Below are positions 36,231-45,668 of a DNA stretch of 64,000 bases, piece after piece. Positions within the stretch are counted from its first letter, which is position 1. Every line of letters begins with the position of its first letter. Position numbers and translations under genes: made by a program. Origin of the DNA: Symbiodinium natans (Eukaryota; Sar; Dinophyceae; Suessiales; Symbiodiniaceae); NCBI GenBank assembly GCA_905221605.1, contig CAJNDS010002479.1, positions 765,001 through 829,000 on the forward strand, given 5' to 3'. The notes under the pieces were generated by a model that searched no databases, was not told where the DNA came from, and saw only the letters and a list, made by a program, of their open reading frames with translations.

Positions 36231-37560
36231 CGCAACGCCGAGAGAGAGTACGTAGACCGGAGTCATGAGCCACGGACAACAAGCGGGAAACATGACCCGC
36301 CTGCGCGGTCCTTCTGATTTGGGCACCTGCTTTGGAAAACGAGAGATGAAGACAGAGACTAGTATCTCACAAAGTCAGTCCTTGCCGGTCCCTGCGTTCC
36401 ATGAATTCGTTTGTTGTCGACAGAGACGGAGGGCCAAAGTTTTCGGAAGTCCTTGCATCGGTAAACGAGACCTGTCGTCTCTGACTCTAGGGTTCAGGGT
36501 TTACAGTAGGGCTCTGGTGCTCGGATCGGGGTTCGGATGATTTGCCGTGCCTTTGTGCAAGGACACACACAATAGATCTGTTGAGGCTCTCCTATGATTT
36601 TCCGTCGTGCGTTGCACAAGAACACCAAGAGCAGGTAGAACGTCTTCCGCCCACTCAGGACGGAACAACGCTACTGCAGCACCCCAAACGGCACTAACCC
36701 CTCAGTGGTAACTTGACACATCTTTCGCAATCTTTGATTCTTGCATCCGAAGATTGTTTGAGCCGGCAACCCTAAATCCTAAACCCTCCGCAGTAGCTGG
36801 ACACGTCTCAGGCGGGCCATTGTTTTGACTGGAGTCGATGTCTGATAAGGCCTACAGACTTTGGCGGTCTATCGGCCTTGGGCTGATGTTCAGAGCAGCT
36901 GGATCTGTAAACCCGAACTTGACCCTAAACCCTAAACCCTAAACCCTAAACCCTAAACCCTAAACCCTAAACCCTAAACCTTTGTCAAAATCTTAAATTA
37001 TAAACCTCCTACCAGTCTTGCAGCCTTAGCAATTTTTCAGCTCCGGCGCTCCACGACATCACGCTCTCAAAGGCTCTCTGGTCGAGGTACACGGAGGGCC
37101 CCCTTACTACACTAACTGTAGTTAAGGGCCTTCGAACCTAATTTAGGATCCTTATAACCCAATTTAGGGTTCTTATAGCTCTACTTATAACTACGAGGGC
37201 CCCTCCTTGTAGTGCATGGAGCTGTCATTTCTGCTCTGCAGACATAGCGAGGTTCGGGGTGGCGGGTGGCGGCGCAGGGGGAGGCTTAGGACGAAATCGC
37301 AAATCTCGAAGCTGCCAGGGTTTACGGTTTAGGGATAACTCTTAATTATGACGAACCTTCAACATTCCGAAGCTTGGACCCGCCACTGGACCACCCAGCG
37401 CAGATCCTGATAGCAATAGGCTCACATGTGACACTGCAGGCGAAGCTGTTGATGTCGACATCGCGCTCTGCCGTCACAAAAGTCGCGCATATGTGTTATA
37501 TGGGTTGGGGGTCTAATTTTAGTAGGGTGTCTGTTTTATAGGGACATATATTGAGGGCTC
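36231..37560. other. 3' flank of paralog 2, duplicated; no convincing gene
   Basis: Collinear with 26800-27960. Contains a CCCTAAA tract (36915-36980) and hpG (37090-37216) that the other copy lacks. Confidence 0.55.
37090..37216. mobile_element. hpG element, absent from the paralogous locus
   Basis: GGAGGGCCCCCTTACTACAC at the left; TACGAGGGCCCCTCCTTGTA at the right. The homologous site at about 27590 reads on without it. Confidence 0.75.
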
Positions 37561-37618
37561 TTGTTGGGGTATCTAAACCCTAAACCCTGAACCCTAAACC
37601 CTGATTATATGGGCAACA

Positions 37619-37690
37619 GATAACGAGGCCACCGGCCTTTATAACATATGTGGCGTATAGCAAGGAGGTTCCTGGATCGACCCGTCCTGC
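37619..37690 (+). CDS. candidate exon
   Basis: GCAACAG acceptor. Reads ITRPPAFITYVAYSKEVPGS then TRPA. TTTAGGG follows. It could precede the CRAL-TRIO exons, but I cannot show this. Confidence 0.45.
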
Positions 37691-37908
37691 GAGTTTAGGG
37701 TTTAGGGTTTAGGGTTTAGGGTTCAGGGTTTAGGGTTTCGGGTTTAGGGTTTAGGGTTTAGCAACTAGGACCGGTTAGTTGGAAAAGTACGGACTCGAAA
37801 CCCGAACGCCTTTCGGTTTAGAGTTTAAGGATTTAGGGTTCATAGGGATCATGGGGTTTAGGGTTTACAGTGTGTCATTACATGGTTCAGCTTTAGAGTT
37901 TATGGGAT

Positions 37909-38292
37909 TTGCGGTTTAAGGTGTTTGTAGGCCTTCCGGTTCAGGTAGTAGCCTCCACGCTGCTCCTAAACTGCGTGCCACGGCCCTCGCTTCCTGAAGC
38001 TCTGCACGACTTATTTTGTAGGCTGATTCTGCGGCCTTTAAAGTCATGTCAAGGGTCTTACAGGGCTGCCTGTGTAGAGTTTATGGTTCAGGGTTTTAGG
38101 AAAAGACAGCAAGTCCTGCTTGCTAAACAACACGCAACAGCACACCAAAACTCACAAGTTTGGAATCTTAAATCCTTGCCTATAAAGGGATTTCTGCACA
38201 TATACACCTGCTCCAACATTGCTACTCTGCTGCCACTATCTCTCACCAGAATCTTCATCATTCCACGGTCGCTATCCACTCCCTACAAGTAG
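37909..38292 (+). CDS. weak ORF, 127 codons
   Basis: Reads VFVGLPVQVVASTLLLNCVP near its start and CSNIATLLPLSLTRIFIIPR near its end. No domain recognised, and the minus strand is partly open. A chance ORF is possible. Confidence 0.25.
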   Translation: MRFKVFVGLPVQVVASTLLLNCVPRPSLPEALHDLFCRLILRPLKSCQGSYRAACVEFMVQGFRKRQQVLLAKQHATAHQNSQVWNLKSLPIKGFLHIYTCSNIATLLPLSLTRIFIIPRSLSTPYK

Positions 38293-38460
38293 CTGGATCT
38301 AGGATTCGGTGCAGGGCATATAAGGTTTAGGTACCCTAAACCCCAAACCCTGGGCCTGAACCCTAAATCCTAAAACCTAAGCCCTAAACCCTAAACCCTA
38401 AACCCGAACCCAAACCCCTAGACCCTAGACCTTGAATCCCTGAACCCAAGCCCTGTCCAG

Positions 38461-38523
38461 GTGGGTGTTCATGTTGGAGGACATGCTGTGGTCCGCGCAT
38501 GTGGCTTCCGTGAAGCAGCGGAG
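38461..38523 (+). CDS. CRAL-TRIO (Sec14-like) gene, exon a
   Basis: CTGTCCAG acceptor. The frame WVFMLEDMLWSAHVASVKQR fits the segment before the central beta strand of Sec14-type lipid-transfer domains (aromatic/Glu-rich helix). The donor would be AG/GCGGGA, a GC donor, and its phase (2) matches exon b (1 nt). The exon assignment is inference; a second frame is also open. Confidence 0.5.
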
Positions 38524-38576
38524 GCGGGATTCCCTAAACCCTAAACCCTAAACCCTAAACCGCTTGTATGCATTGA

Positions 38577-38760
38577 AAAGGGACCCATATGATTTCAAAA
38601 GGGGTGAGATTGTATGAAATTAAAAGGGATCCATACGATTTCAAGAGGGATGAGTTTATACGAATTTAAAACGGATTCATATGATTTGTAAGGAATCCAC
38701 ATGATTTTGAAAGGGATGAGCTTATATGAATGCCAAGGGGGTCCATCTATCCCAACCAAG
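38577..38760. repeat. minisatellite, roughly 46-bp unit
   Basis: Three to four diverged copies of GGGATCCATACGATTTCAAG...GAGTTTATACGAATTTAAAA. Confidence 0.75.
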
Positions 38761-38817
38761 CCAGCCCGCAAAAGAAACAACAAATAAAATGAAATAATAT
38801 ACATATATCTACACACA

Positions 38818-38901
38818 TGACCGAACGTGTTATTTACGGCATTCGGGCAGCTGCTGGACGACCCCCTTTGAAATTTGATTGCCTGCCTCGGAAATCTTAG
38901 C
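38818..38901 (+). CDS. short ORF, 27 codons
   Basis: ATG then TERVIYGIRAAAGRPPLKFD to a stop. Too short to judge. Confidence 0.25.
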
Positions 38902-38929
38902 TTTGGGGCTGGCCTGGAGACATAAGAAT

Positions 38930-39185
38930 TCAGGGCCCGACAACCTGAATTCAGGGCCCGACAACCTCAGGCCTCAAGGCTTCAGGCTTTAAACCTTTGC
39001 TCAGGCTCAGATCTTTGGTCTCTCAGGCTCAGTTCAGAAGCGATTTCTAGACAACAGCTCCATTCAGCAGCCTCACCGAAATTTTGCATCGCCCGATTTT
39101 TTCTCACAATTCCGGGAGACTTCCTCAAATAGACCCCGCTGAATAATTTTAATTGGATTTTTTCACAATTCCGGGGGACCACACT
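38930..39185. repeat. short tandem duplications, no gene seen
   Basis: GAATTCAGGGCCCGACAACC occurs twice in tandem (38930-38967); TTTTTTC.CACAATTCCGGG occurs twice about 60 bp apart (39098, 39158). Confidence 0.7.
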
Positions 39186-39274
39186 AGTCAGTCTACAACA
39201 CTAAGCCCGAAGCCCCCACAAGGAGCGCCCCCCCGCCCTCCCCTTCCCCCCCCCCCCCCACGTTGCAAGTAGAG

Positions 39275-39362
39275 TTCTAAGGGCCCCTATTAATTGGGAT
39301 AGAAGGATTGTAAATTTCGTTATAGGTCCCTTAACTATAGTTAGTATAGTGAGGGGGCCCGA
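39275..39362. mobile_element. hpG-like element joined to telomere tract
   Basis: GGTCCCTTAACTATAGTTAG and AGTGAGGGGGCCC mark hpG in inverted orientation. CCCTAAA follows immediately. Confidence 0.5.
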
Positions 39363-39463
39363 AACCCTAAACCCTAAACCCTAAACCCTAAACCCTAAAC
39401 CCCCTGCTTATAAACCCTATAGGCCCTAGATGCTTAGGGCAGTAGTGCAAATCCTCACTCCAG

Positions 39464-39515
39464 GCTGGTGCGTGGCACCACCATTGTTGATGCGTCTGGC
39501 CGCTCGTCTTTGACA
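39464..39515 (+). CDS. CRAL-TRIO gene, exon b (central strand)
   Basis: AATCCTCACTCCAG acceptor and GTCAGG donor. Reads LVRGTTIVDASGRSSLT, matching the Sec14/CRAL-TRIO pattern of a hydrophobic beta strand followed by D-x-(K/S)-G and Ser (family consensus recalled as TVIVDLKGLS). It is in phase with exon a. This strand lines the lipid-binding pocket in known members. Confidence 0.65.
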
Positions 39516-39538
39516 GTCAGGGTTTAGGGTTTAGGGTT

Positions 39539-39615
39539 TAGGGTTTGGGGTTTGGGGTTTGGGGTTTGGGGTTTGGGGTTTGGGGTTTAGGGTTTGGGGT
39601 TTGGGGTTTGGGGTT
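39539..39615. repeat. telomere-variant array (TTTGGGG/TTTAGGG)
   Basis: About eight TTTGGGG units among TTTAGGG, starting 20 bp after exon b. Confidence 0.9.
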
Positions 39616-39699
39616 TAGGGTCCGGCATCAGGGTCATGGGAGTAGAACTTTTTAAGGCTACCTGAAGTCCGAAACCCTAAATCCTAAACACTAACCGCA

Positions 39700-39832
39700 A
39701 GAAGTGCCAATGGAGGGTTCATGGTTGGAGCAGTCGAGCTTGGTTGTCCGAATTTGGCATTTCAGAACTCAGGGGAGGCGCAGTTTCGGATCAGGATGCA
39801 TTCTCATCAGGCATGCGTGAAATCATCCTCAA
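39700..39832 (+). CDS. candidate exon, all three frames open
   Basis: Frames include GGFMVGAVELGCPNLAFQNS then QFRIRMHSHQACVK, and SEFGISELRGGAVSDQDAFS. Lies inside the span of the CRAL-TRIO gene but is not needed by its consensus, so it may be intronic. Confidence 0.35.
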
Positions 39833-40195
39833 TCCTAAACCCTAAACCCTAAACTGCCGGGAGGGGGGGGGGGGGGCGCGCCCAAACCCATTCAGCTCAA
39901 CACCCTAGGGTTCAGGATTTAGGGTTTATGGGGTTTCGGGCTACATCTGCGGTTGCTGCTCTTGAACTCTGAACTCCAAACCCCACGCCTCAAACAAGGT
40001 GCCTTGCAGGTCTTAGTGTTGTGCAGTATTCTCGGCCGCCCTCAGTGCTTCGAAAGGGGTCTTTGGAGTGTAATAACCCTCAATCCGAAGGCCCAAGCCC
40101 TACAACCCAAATTCTCAAGTCTACTCTCCCTCCCCCCGCCGAAACCCTAAACCCTAAACCCCAAACCCTAAACCCCAAACCCTGAACCCTCCTCA

Positions 40196-40280
40196 ACCTC
40201 TCAGGCCTCTCGCTGTCAATTCTGCGATACCTTCCCAGTTATAAGCCCTGGTTGGTCGCCGCTCGGCTCAGGCTCAGGAG
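40196..40280 (+). CDS. candidate exon
   Basis: ACCTCTCAG acceptor. Reads LSGLSLSILRYLPSYKPWLV then AARLRLRRG. Confidence 0.4.
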
Positions 40281-40309
40281 GGGCTTTTGGGCTTAGGATT
40301 TTTGTCATG

Positions 40310-40515
40310 GGTTCCCCTACTACCCCCCCTCCCCAAAATATATATATATATATATATACTACTTTGAGGGTTTAGGGTTTAGGGTTTAGGGTTTAGGGCT
40401 CCCCCTAGGTTCACCCCCATAAAGAACCTTTTTTAGGTTTAGTTGTCCCTATATCGCCTTAATCATGGGGGTAACCTAAAGGGGGAGGTAGTAGAGGGGG
40501 TAGCAGGGGATCCCA
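40310..40515. mobile_element. hpH: long palindrome with (TA)n and telomere inserts
   Basis: Outer arms CATGGGTTCCCCTACTACCC and TAGCAGGGGATCCCATGG, inner arms CTCCCCCTAGGTTCACCCCC and GGGGGTAACCTAAAGGGGGA. A (TA)n run (40338-40360) and four TTTAGGG units lie between the outer and inner left arms. Confidence 0.8.
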
Positions 40516-40524
40516 TGGATTTAG

Positions 40525-40557
40525 GCTGTCGGAGGGCTTTGCGGAAGGATACGCCTT
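40525..40557 (+). CDS. CRAL-TRIO gene, possible exon c (11 codons)
   Basis: GATTTAG acceptor just after hpH and GTATGG donor. Reads AVGGLCGRIRL, phase 0 to 0, as needed between exons b and d. With it the DxxG-to-YP distance is close to that of yeast Sec14. Tentative. Confidence 0.4.
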
Positions 40558-40979
40558 GTATGGCCCCAGCACTCCCTCAGGGGTTCTAAACACCTGAAAC
40601 CCTAAACCCTAAACCCTAAACCCTAAACCCTAAACCCTAAACCCTAAACCCTAAACCCTAAACCCTAAACCCTGACCTCCTAAACCCTCAACCCGACTCC
40701 GGGCACTTTAAAGCAAACCCTGAAGAGTCCACCCAAACCCAAAGGGGGGCAAGGAGGAATCTTCAGGGGGGTGTCGGGTGTTTGGGTCAAACCCTAAACC
40801 CTAAGCCCTAAACCCTATAAGCCCTAACCCTGACTGAAACCTAAGCCCAGGGTTTTCTCAGGTCTTTTTTAGGGGCTAGATTTTTTTAAGGGGTGGGGCC
40901 CGCAGATCGCTTTGCGGGCTAGGGTTTAGGGTTTAGGGTTTAGGGTTTAGGGTTTAGGGTTTACCCGGCTTTGCGGGTT

Positions 40980-41190
40980 TGTAAGGGTAGTTGTATTGGG
41001 GTTTCCGAACATAGGGGACCCCTACTTTTGACCCCAATGGAGAAATTTTCTTGATAATAAGGACCCCAATAAGGTGCCCCTAATTTCGGAAACACCTACG
41101 TGGTCCCTTAACATGGTCCCTTACCTTCTTTAAAGGGTTCTGAAGTATGGGGTTGTGGGTTTTGGCCATATAAAGGAACCATGTAACTAC
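40980..41190. mobile_element. hpF element with hpE nested inside
   Basis: hpF ends GGTAGTTGTA and GGAACCATGTAACTACCCCT enclose an hpE copy (GGGTTTCCGAACATAGGGG ... AATTTCGGAAACACC, about 40995-41095). Shows that hpE inserted after hpF. Confidence 0.8.
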
Positions 41191-41453
41191 CCCTAAACCC
41201 TAAACCCTAAACCCTAAACCCTAAACCCTAAACCCTAAGAGGGTTTGGAGTCTACGGTGCCCTGTAAGCGCAATACTTCGCCGATTGAGCCCGGCAGGGC
41301 AACGTTCTCCTGAGGTACCCTTTGTGTTAGGCCTTAGGGTTTCGGGTTACTCGTTGTGACCTAAGCCTTGAAGATTCCTAAACCCTAAACCCTAAGCCCT
41401 AAACCCTAAACCCTAAACCCTAAACCCTAAACCCTAAACCCTGTGCTTCACAG

Positions 41454-41492
41454 GCCGGCTTCTGGCTTCCGAAACCCATGTCAAGGAGATAG
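41454..41492 (+). CDS. candidate exon, GTGAGG donor
   Basis: GTGCTTCACAG acceptor. Reads RLLASETHVKEI. Phases 1 to 1 do not fit the CRAL-TRIO chain; it may be alternative or spurious. Confidence 0.4.
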   Translation, partial: AGFWLPKPMSRR

Positions 41493-41738
41493 GTGAGGCC
41501 CCCCCCCCCCCCCCCCCCCCCCCCTAGCATGTTAGGGATCCGTTAGGGCACCCAAAAAGGGTTTAGGGTTCAGGGTTGAGGGTTTAGGGTTTAGGGTTTG
41601 GGGCAGTTTGGGGTTTGGGGTTTAGGGTTAGTTTGAGAACTGACCAGAGCCCGGAAACGCATGTTTGGGGGTCGCCCTAAACCCGAAACCCTAAACCCTA
41701 CACCCTCAATCCTAAACCCCAACGTGGTCATGCCCAAG

Positions 41739-41780
41739 GTCATGAATGAGTTCTATCCGGACTTGGTGAGAGCAGTTCTT
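41739..41780 (+). CDS. CRAL-TRIO gene, exon d
   Basis: ATGCCCAAG acceptor and GTGTAC donor, 14 codons: VMNEFYPDLVRAVL. It corresponds to the conserved ...YPERL... helix that precedes the INAP strand in Sec14-like proteins. It joins exon e at phase 0, giving YPDLVRAVLVINAP with exactly the consensus spacing. Confidence 0.75.
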
Positions 41781-42049
41781 GTGTACTTGGCAGCAAGCAA
41801 GTTCCCTAAACCGTAAAGGGCGCTTCAGGGTTTAGGGTTTAGGGTTTACGGCTTAGGGCCCAACAAGGGCCCAAACGCCCTCAACTTCCCAAAACCTAAA
41901 CCCGTAACCCTTGACACCTCCAAACAACCCTTTCTCAAGCCGCCTCAGGCGGCTTAGGGTACTGTCAGGGTTTAGAGTTCAGGGTTTGAGGCAGATGTTG
42001 CACTAACGTTGTTGGTGAGTGTCCATCTGCTTCCGAGATCCAAGCCCTC

Positions 42050-42120
42050 CCTAAACCCTAAACCCTAAACCCTAAACCCTAAACCCTAAACCCTAAACCC
42101 TAAACCCTAAACCCTAAACC
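42050..42120. repeat. interstitial telomere tract, C-rich, inside CRAL-TRIO intron
   Basis: About ten CCCTAAA units in the intron between exons d and e (41781-42816). The same intron also holds AT-rich repeats (42210-42360) and hpK (42533-42683). Confidence 0.9.
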
Positions 42121-42532
42121 CAGTTGTGGTGCTTGGGTCTTAGGTGTAAGGGTCCTAGCGCTCCCGAGTCTTAGGGTTTCGGGCTTGCTCTCCTAAGGCC
42201 ACCCCCCCTCAAAAAGCAAGTAATAACAATAATTCAACAAAATAAATAAGCTTTTAAATACATCAATAAATTTTAAATATATAAATAGATAAATAAATGA
42301 ATAAATAGAAAACAATATATATATATATATATAGATACATTTATGTAAAAAAAAAAAGTAAAAATACAAGGAGAACAGCCACATCCTAGGCCGAAGAATC
42401 TGAACCCAAGAGTCGCCAAAGCCTAAACCCTGAAATTTGAGGGGTTGAAGCGTTTTAGGGTTTAGGATTTTGGGTGAAACCCTGAAGCCCTGAACTCTAG
42501 AACCAAGCTCTGACCCAAAACCGTGCGTGCAG

Positions 42533-42683
42533 GTTCATGGGTACTTACAAGCCCAGTGATAGGGTTTAGGGTTTAGGGTTAGAACCCGAAGTGTAAGTCT
42601 ACTGATAACCTGCTGAGAGGACTTAGGGGGCTTGTAAAGGGAGCTATAATTGGGGTTATAAGTACCCTGAACCTCCAAGTGAG
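42533..42683. mobile_element. hpK element with telomere insert
   Basis: GTTCATGGGTACTTACAAGC at the left; TACCCTGAACCTCCAAGTGA at the right, with three TTTAGGG units at about 42563-42583. Flanking frames can join in phase, but it probably lies inside a larger intron, which shows that such phase tests can succeed by chance. Confidence 0.7.
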
Positions 42684-42816
42684 GGCGAGGGTTGCGTCTA
42701 GCACAAGTCACGTTTGGGGTTTAGGGTTCAGGGTTTAGGGTAACTTGGGGTGTAGGGCAACTTAGGGTTCAGGGTCTTTCCCCCTGTAAGTGTAAGGTTG
42801 CGGGGTTTGTGTGGAG

Positions 42817-42890
42817 GTGATCAACGCTCCGTCGATCTTCGTTGAGATTTGGCGTTTTTTGTCTGTGCTGCTCGCTCCGGTGACGAGGGA
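42817..42890 (+). CDS. CRAL-TRIO gene, exon e (INAP signature)
   Basis: GTGTGGAG acceptor. Reads VINAPSIFVEIWRFLSVLLA then PVTRE. This is the hallmark CRAL-TRIO segment (I/V-N-A-P-x-x-F...W...L.P.T). The best alignment ends it at GA/GACGCT, a GA donor, giving PVTREKV at the junction with exon f. Lipid or phosphoinositide transfer is the family role; the ligand cannot be told. Confidence 0.8.
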
Positions 42891-43552
42891 GACGCTGGGA
42901 ACAGAGTTAGGGTTTAGGGTATAGGGTATAGGGTTTAGGGTTTAGGGTTTAGGGTTTAGGGTTTAGGGTTTAGGGTTTAGGGCTACTAGGAACCAGCGGC
43001 GGCTTCTACTCCCTCTTTTGTTAGGGTTTAGAGGGCACCATTTTTCTTCCTAGGCTACTCTTCAGTCTAGTTTGGATTTGGGCTAATCAGGCTTCTGACC
43101 AGGTTGAGGGTTTGGGGTGTAAGGTTTAGGGCTTAGGGTTACCTAAACCATCCGAAGTCCTAAAGACCAGCTCGGGCAGACCGCCCCCCATCTTCACCCG
43201 CTATCTACCCAAACCCTAAACCCAAAACCTACCCCCTCTGCCCCCCAAAAACCCTCTAAGCCATCGATATTACTGACTCAAACCCTATAGAGCCACGTTA
43301 GGTTGGAGTTTCGGGCGCAGAGGATTTTTATAATTATAGGGCTTGTAGGCTTGTGGGATCTACGGGTTAGGGTTCAGGGTTCAGGGTTCAGGGTTTCGGG
43401 CTTGTAGGACCTACAGTATACAGGGCTTCTTGACGTTGAGGGCTTATGAGGCTAGCAGGGCGGAGAGGGTGTATACGGTTGAGAGGGTATACCTAGACCC
43501 CCCAAGTACCTTTCAAGATTCCCTTTATACACCCCCCCCCCCCCAAATAACG

Positions 43553-43588
43553 TACACATAGGCGCTCTTTAGGGGAAACTTGGGGTAA

Positions 43589-43622
<34 letters not shown>

Positions 43623-43735
43623 CTAAGGATAGTTGTATGGTCCCTTTCCTCCTTTACAGGGTTCTGAAGCATGGGCCCTTGGGTTGTATGGGGTATCCTT
43701 TTCAAGGGCCCATGCTAAGGGATCATGAAACTCCC
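43553..43735. mobile_element. poly-C/poly-G tracts and hpF element
   Basis: C-run at about 43531, a G-run of about 32 at 43588-43619, then hpF (GATAGTTGTATGGTCCCTTT to AAGGGATCATGAAACTCCCC, 43625-43735). Confidence 0.75.
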
Positions 43736-43742
43736 CTGAGAT

Positions 43743-43895
43743 ACTTGGGGTCAAGGTGCCCTTAATGTACTCCTAAACATGGCCCCTATTTACCTAAACC
43801 CTAAACCCTAAACCCTAAACCCTAAACCCTACAAAGGGTCCCCAAACCCAAGGGTGCAACCTTAGGGGTCCAAGGTAGAATCCCATGAAGGGCTT
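43743..43895. mobile_element. hpJ element split by telomere tract
   Basis: AAGGTGCCCTTAATGTACTC ... CCCAAACCCAAGGGTGCAAC, with (CCCTAAA)5 at about 43795-43830 in the middle. Copies at 31340 and 50056 help to define it. Confidence 0.6.
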
Positions 43896-44098
43896 ACGGC
43901 TGTGTAAGAATTGACGGACCATGAACACCATAAGCACACCCTGCAAACCCAAAGCCTTATAGACCTAAAAGTTTCCTAAACCCTAAACCCTCAACCCTAA
44001 ACCCTAAACCCTAAACCCTAAACCCTAAACCCTAAACCCTAAACCCTAAACCTTTTTTTGGGGGCTTGCCTTCCTGTGACAGCCCTACGCTTCTCAAG

Positions 44099-44139
44099 GA
44101 AAGTTCGAATCTTTGGCTCCGATTTCGAGGCCTCGCTCC
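44099..44139 (+). CDS. CRAL-TRIO gene, exon f
   Basis: TTCTCAAG acceptor and consensus GTGAGT donor. Reads KVRIFGSDFEASL, matching the family's K-(I/V)-x-(V/L)-G-x-(D/N)-(F/Y) segment. Phase fits exon e with the GA donor, and the outgoing phase 1 fits exon g. Confidence 0.75.
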
Positions 44140-44871
44140 GTGAGTATGATGCTCGGCGGCGGTTTAGGGTTTAGGGTTTAGGATTTAGGGTTTAGGGTTT
44201 GGGGGGGGGGGGTCATTATTATTTTTGTTTTTAAGTTTCTTTTGTGTTTAAGGTTTTTGTTTCTTGCCCTCCTGTGACAGCCCCACCTCACCCACCGGAC
44301 CCACCCACCCACCCACCCCTAAACCCTAATAACCCTAAACCCTGAACCTTAAACCCTAAATCCTAAACCCTAAGCCCTAAACCCTAAACCCACCCCCCAC
44401 CCACCCACCCACCCATAGCCCAGCCATAGCCTCGCGGGGCCTTACTGCCTTGGCTACCTGAACCCTTTCCGGGTTTAGGGTTTGGGGTTTAAACCTTGGA
44501 CCCTAAGCCCGAAGCCCTGAACGGTCAACCCCCGGCTAGGGACGGCCATGACTGCCATGACACCTAAGTTGTCCATCATCTCAAGGGCTTAGGGATTTGA
44601 ACCAGCATCAGTGGACCCAGCCCCAAAAAACCCTTGGCCCAAATCCTAAAGAAGCCGAAGTGCCCTCAGCATCGCGAAGCTCCTGGACTCTAAACCCCTA
44701 AACCCTAAACCCCTAAACCCAAAACCTCGGAACCCCTAGACCTAAATACCCTGTAGGCAAGCACTTGGCATATTTTGCGTGTTCTTTTCCTGGGTTTAAG
44801 GGGAGCAAGTTTAGGAGCCTGTTTTCAACCTAAACCCTCAACCCTAAACCCCTAAACCCCCTATCCTGGAG

Positions 44872-44930
44872 TCGCCCCTCAGGGCGTCGACCCCGAGACG
44901 CTGCCTGCCTACCTGGGTGGACAATATCAG
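44872..44930 (+). CDS. CRAL-TRIO gene, exon g (LPxxLGG)
   Basis: TATCCTGGAG acceptor in phase with exon f. Reads APQGVDPETLPAYLGGQYQ, the family's D-x-E-x-L-P-x-x-(F/L)-G-G ending. The donor would be CAG/GCCTTT or an internal GTGGAC. A roughly 63-bp tandem duplication (TCAGGCC...GTGGCTTTGGGG) starts at its end. Further C-terminal exons are not identified with confidence. Confidence 0.75.
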
Positions 44931-45244
44931 GCCTTTCTGTGGCTTTGGGGTGTTGGGCTCCAGTGTCGGATGTTTACGTGGACCATCTCAGGCCGGTTGT
45001 GGCTTTTGGGGGGTATCGGGCTTCGGGTGTAGGATGTTTAAGGGGAGTTTGGGGTGTTGGGGTGGTCAGGGCGTTTAGGGTGGGAAGGTGCGCAGAACGT
45101 GTAGAATTGCTCAGCCTGCTGCAAGAACGAACGCAAACCCAACGAACGCAAACCCGAACCGACAGCCTTGCCCCAAACCTCCAAAACTGCCAAAACCCCC
45201 TAAACCTAACAAAAAAGGCCAACAAAAACCCAAAAAGCCCAAAA

Positions 45245-45355
45245 ACCCTAAACCCCTAAACCCCCTAAACCCCCTAAACCCCCTAAACCCCCTAAACCCC
45301 CTAAACCCCCTAAACCCCCTAAACCCCCTAAACCCCCTAAACCCCCTAAACCCCT
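45245..45355. repeat. nonamer array CCCCCTAAA
   Basis: About 12 copies. The ORFs on both strands (Pro-Leu-Asn or Gly-Phe-Arg tripeptide repeats) are readings of this array. Confidence 0.95.
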
Positions 45356-45376
45356 CAGCCCTTTTGACTGCACAGG

Positions 45377-45462
45377 GTTCGCGGCTGTCTGCCTTGCTCG
45401 CCATCCCGCATGGGACGGGCAGAGGCCTTTAGCCCCAGGAGTTGAGGGAGTTCGGGGCCTGG
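45377..45462 (+). CDS. candidate exon
   Basis: CTTTTGACTGCACAG acceptor. One frame reads FAAVCLARHPAWDGQRPLAP then GVEGVRG. Long TTTAGGG tract follows. Confidence 0.5.
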
Positions 45463-45548
45463 GTTTAGGGTTTAGGGTTTAGGGTTTAGGGTTTTAGGGT
45501 TTAGGGTTTAGGGTTTAGGGTTTAGGGTTTAGGGTTTAGGGTTCTGAG

Positions 45549-45668
45549 TAAGTTCATGGTACTTATTAACATGTTTATCTGTACTTAGAACCCCACTTAT
45601 AAGCCCCTTAAGTGCCCTAAGATGGTTATAGGTACAGTTCTATTTGGTTAATAAAATCCCCTCCAAGT
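45549..45668. mobile_element. hpK element
   Basis: AGTTCATGGTACTTATTAAC at the left; ATCCCCTCCAAGTAG at the right. Both flanks are telomere-like. Confidence 0.65.

Noticed and set aside
42501-42711. Exon pair NQALTQNRAC / ARVASSTSHVW joined across hpK
   Set aside because: It lies inside the intron between CRAL-TRIO exons d and e, whose protein join is far better supported; kept as a warning that phase agreement can be chance.
45088-45432. Pro-Leu-Asn repeat protein
   Set aside because: Reading of the CCCCCTAAA nonamer array; only the 5' part (AERVELLSLLQE) could be an exon.
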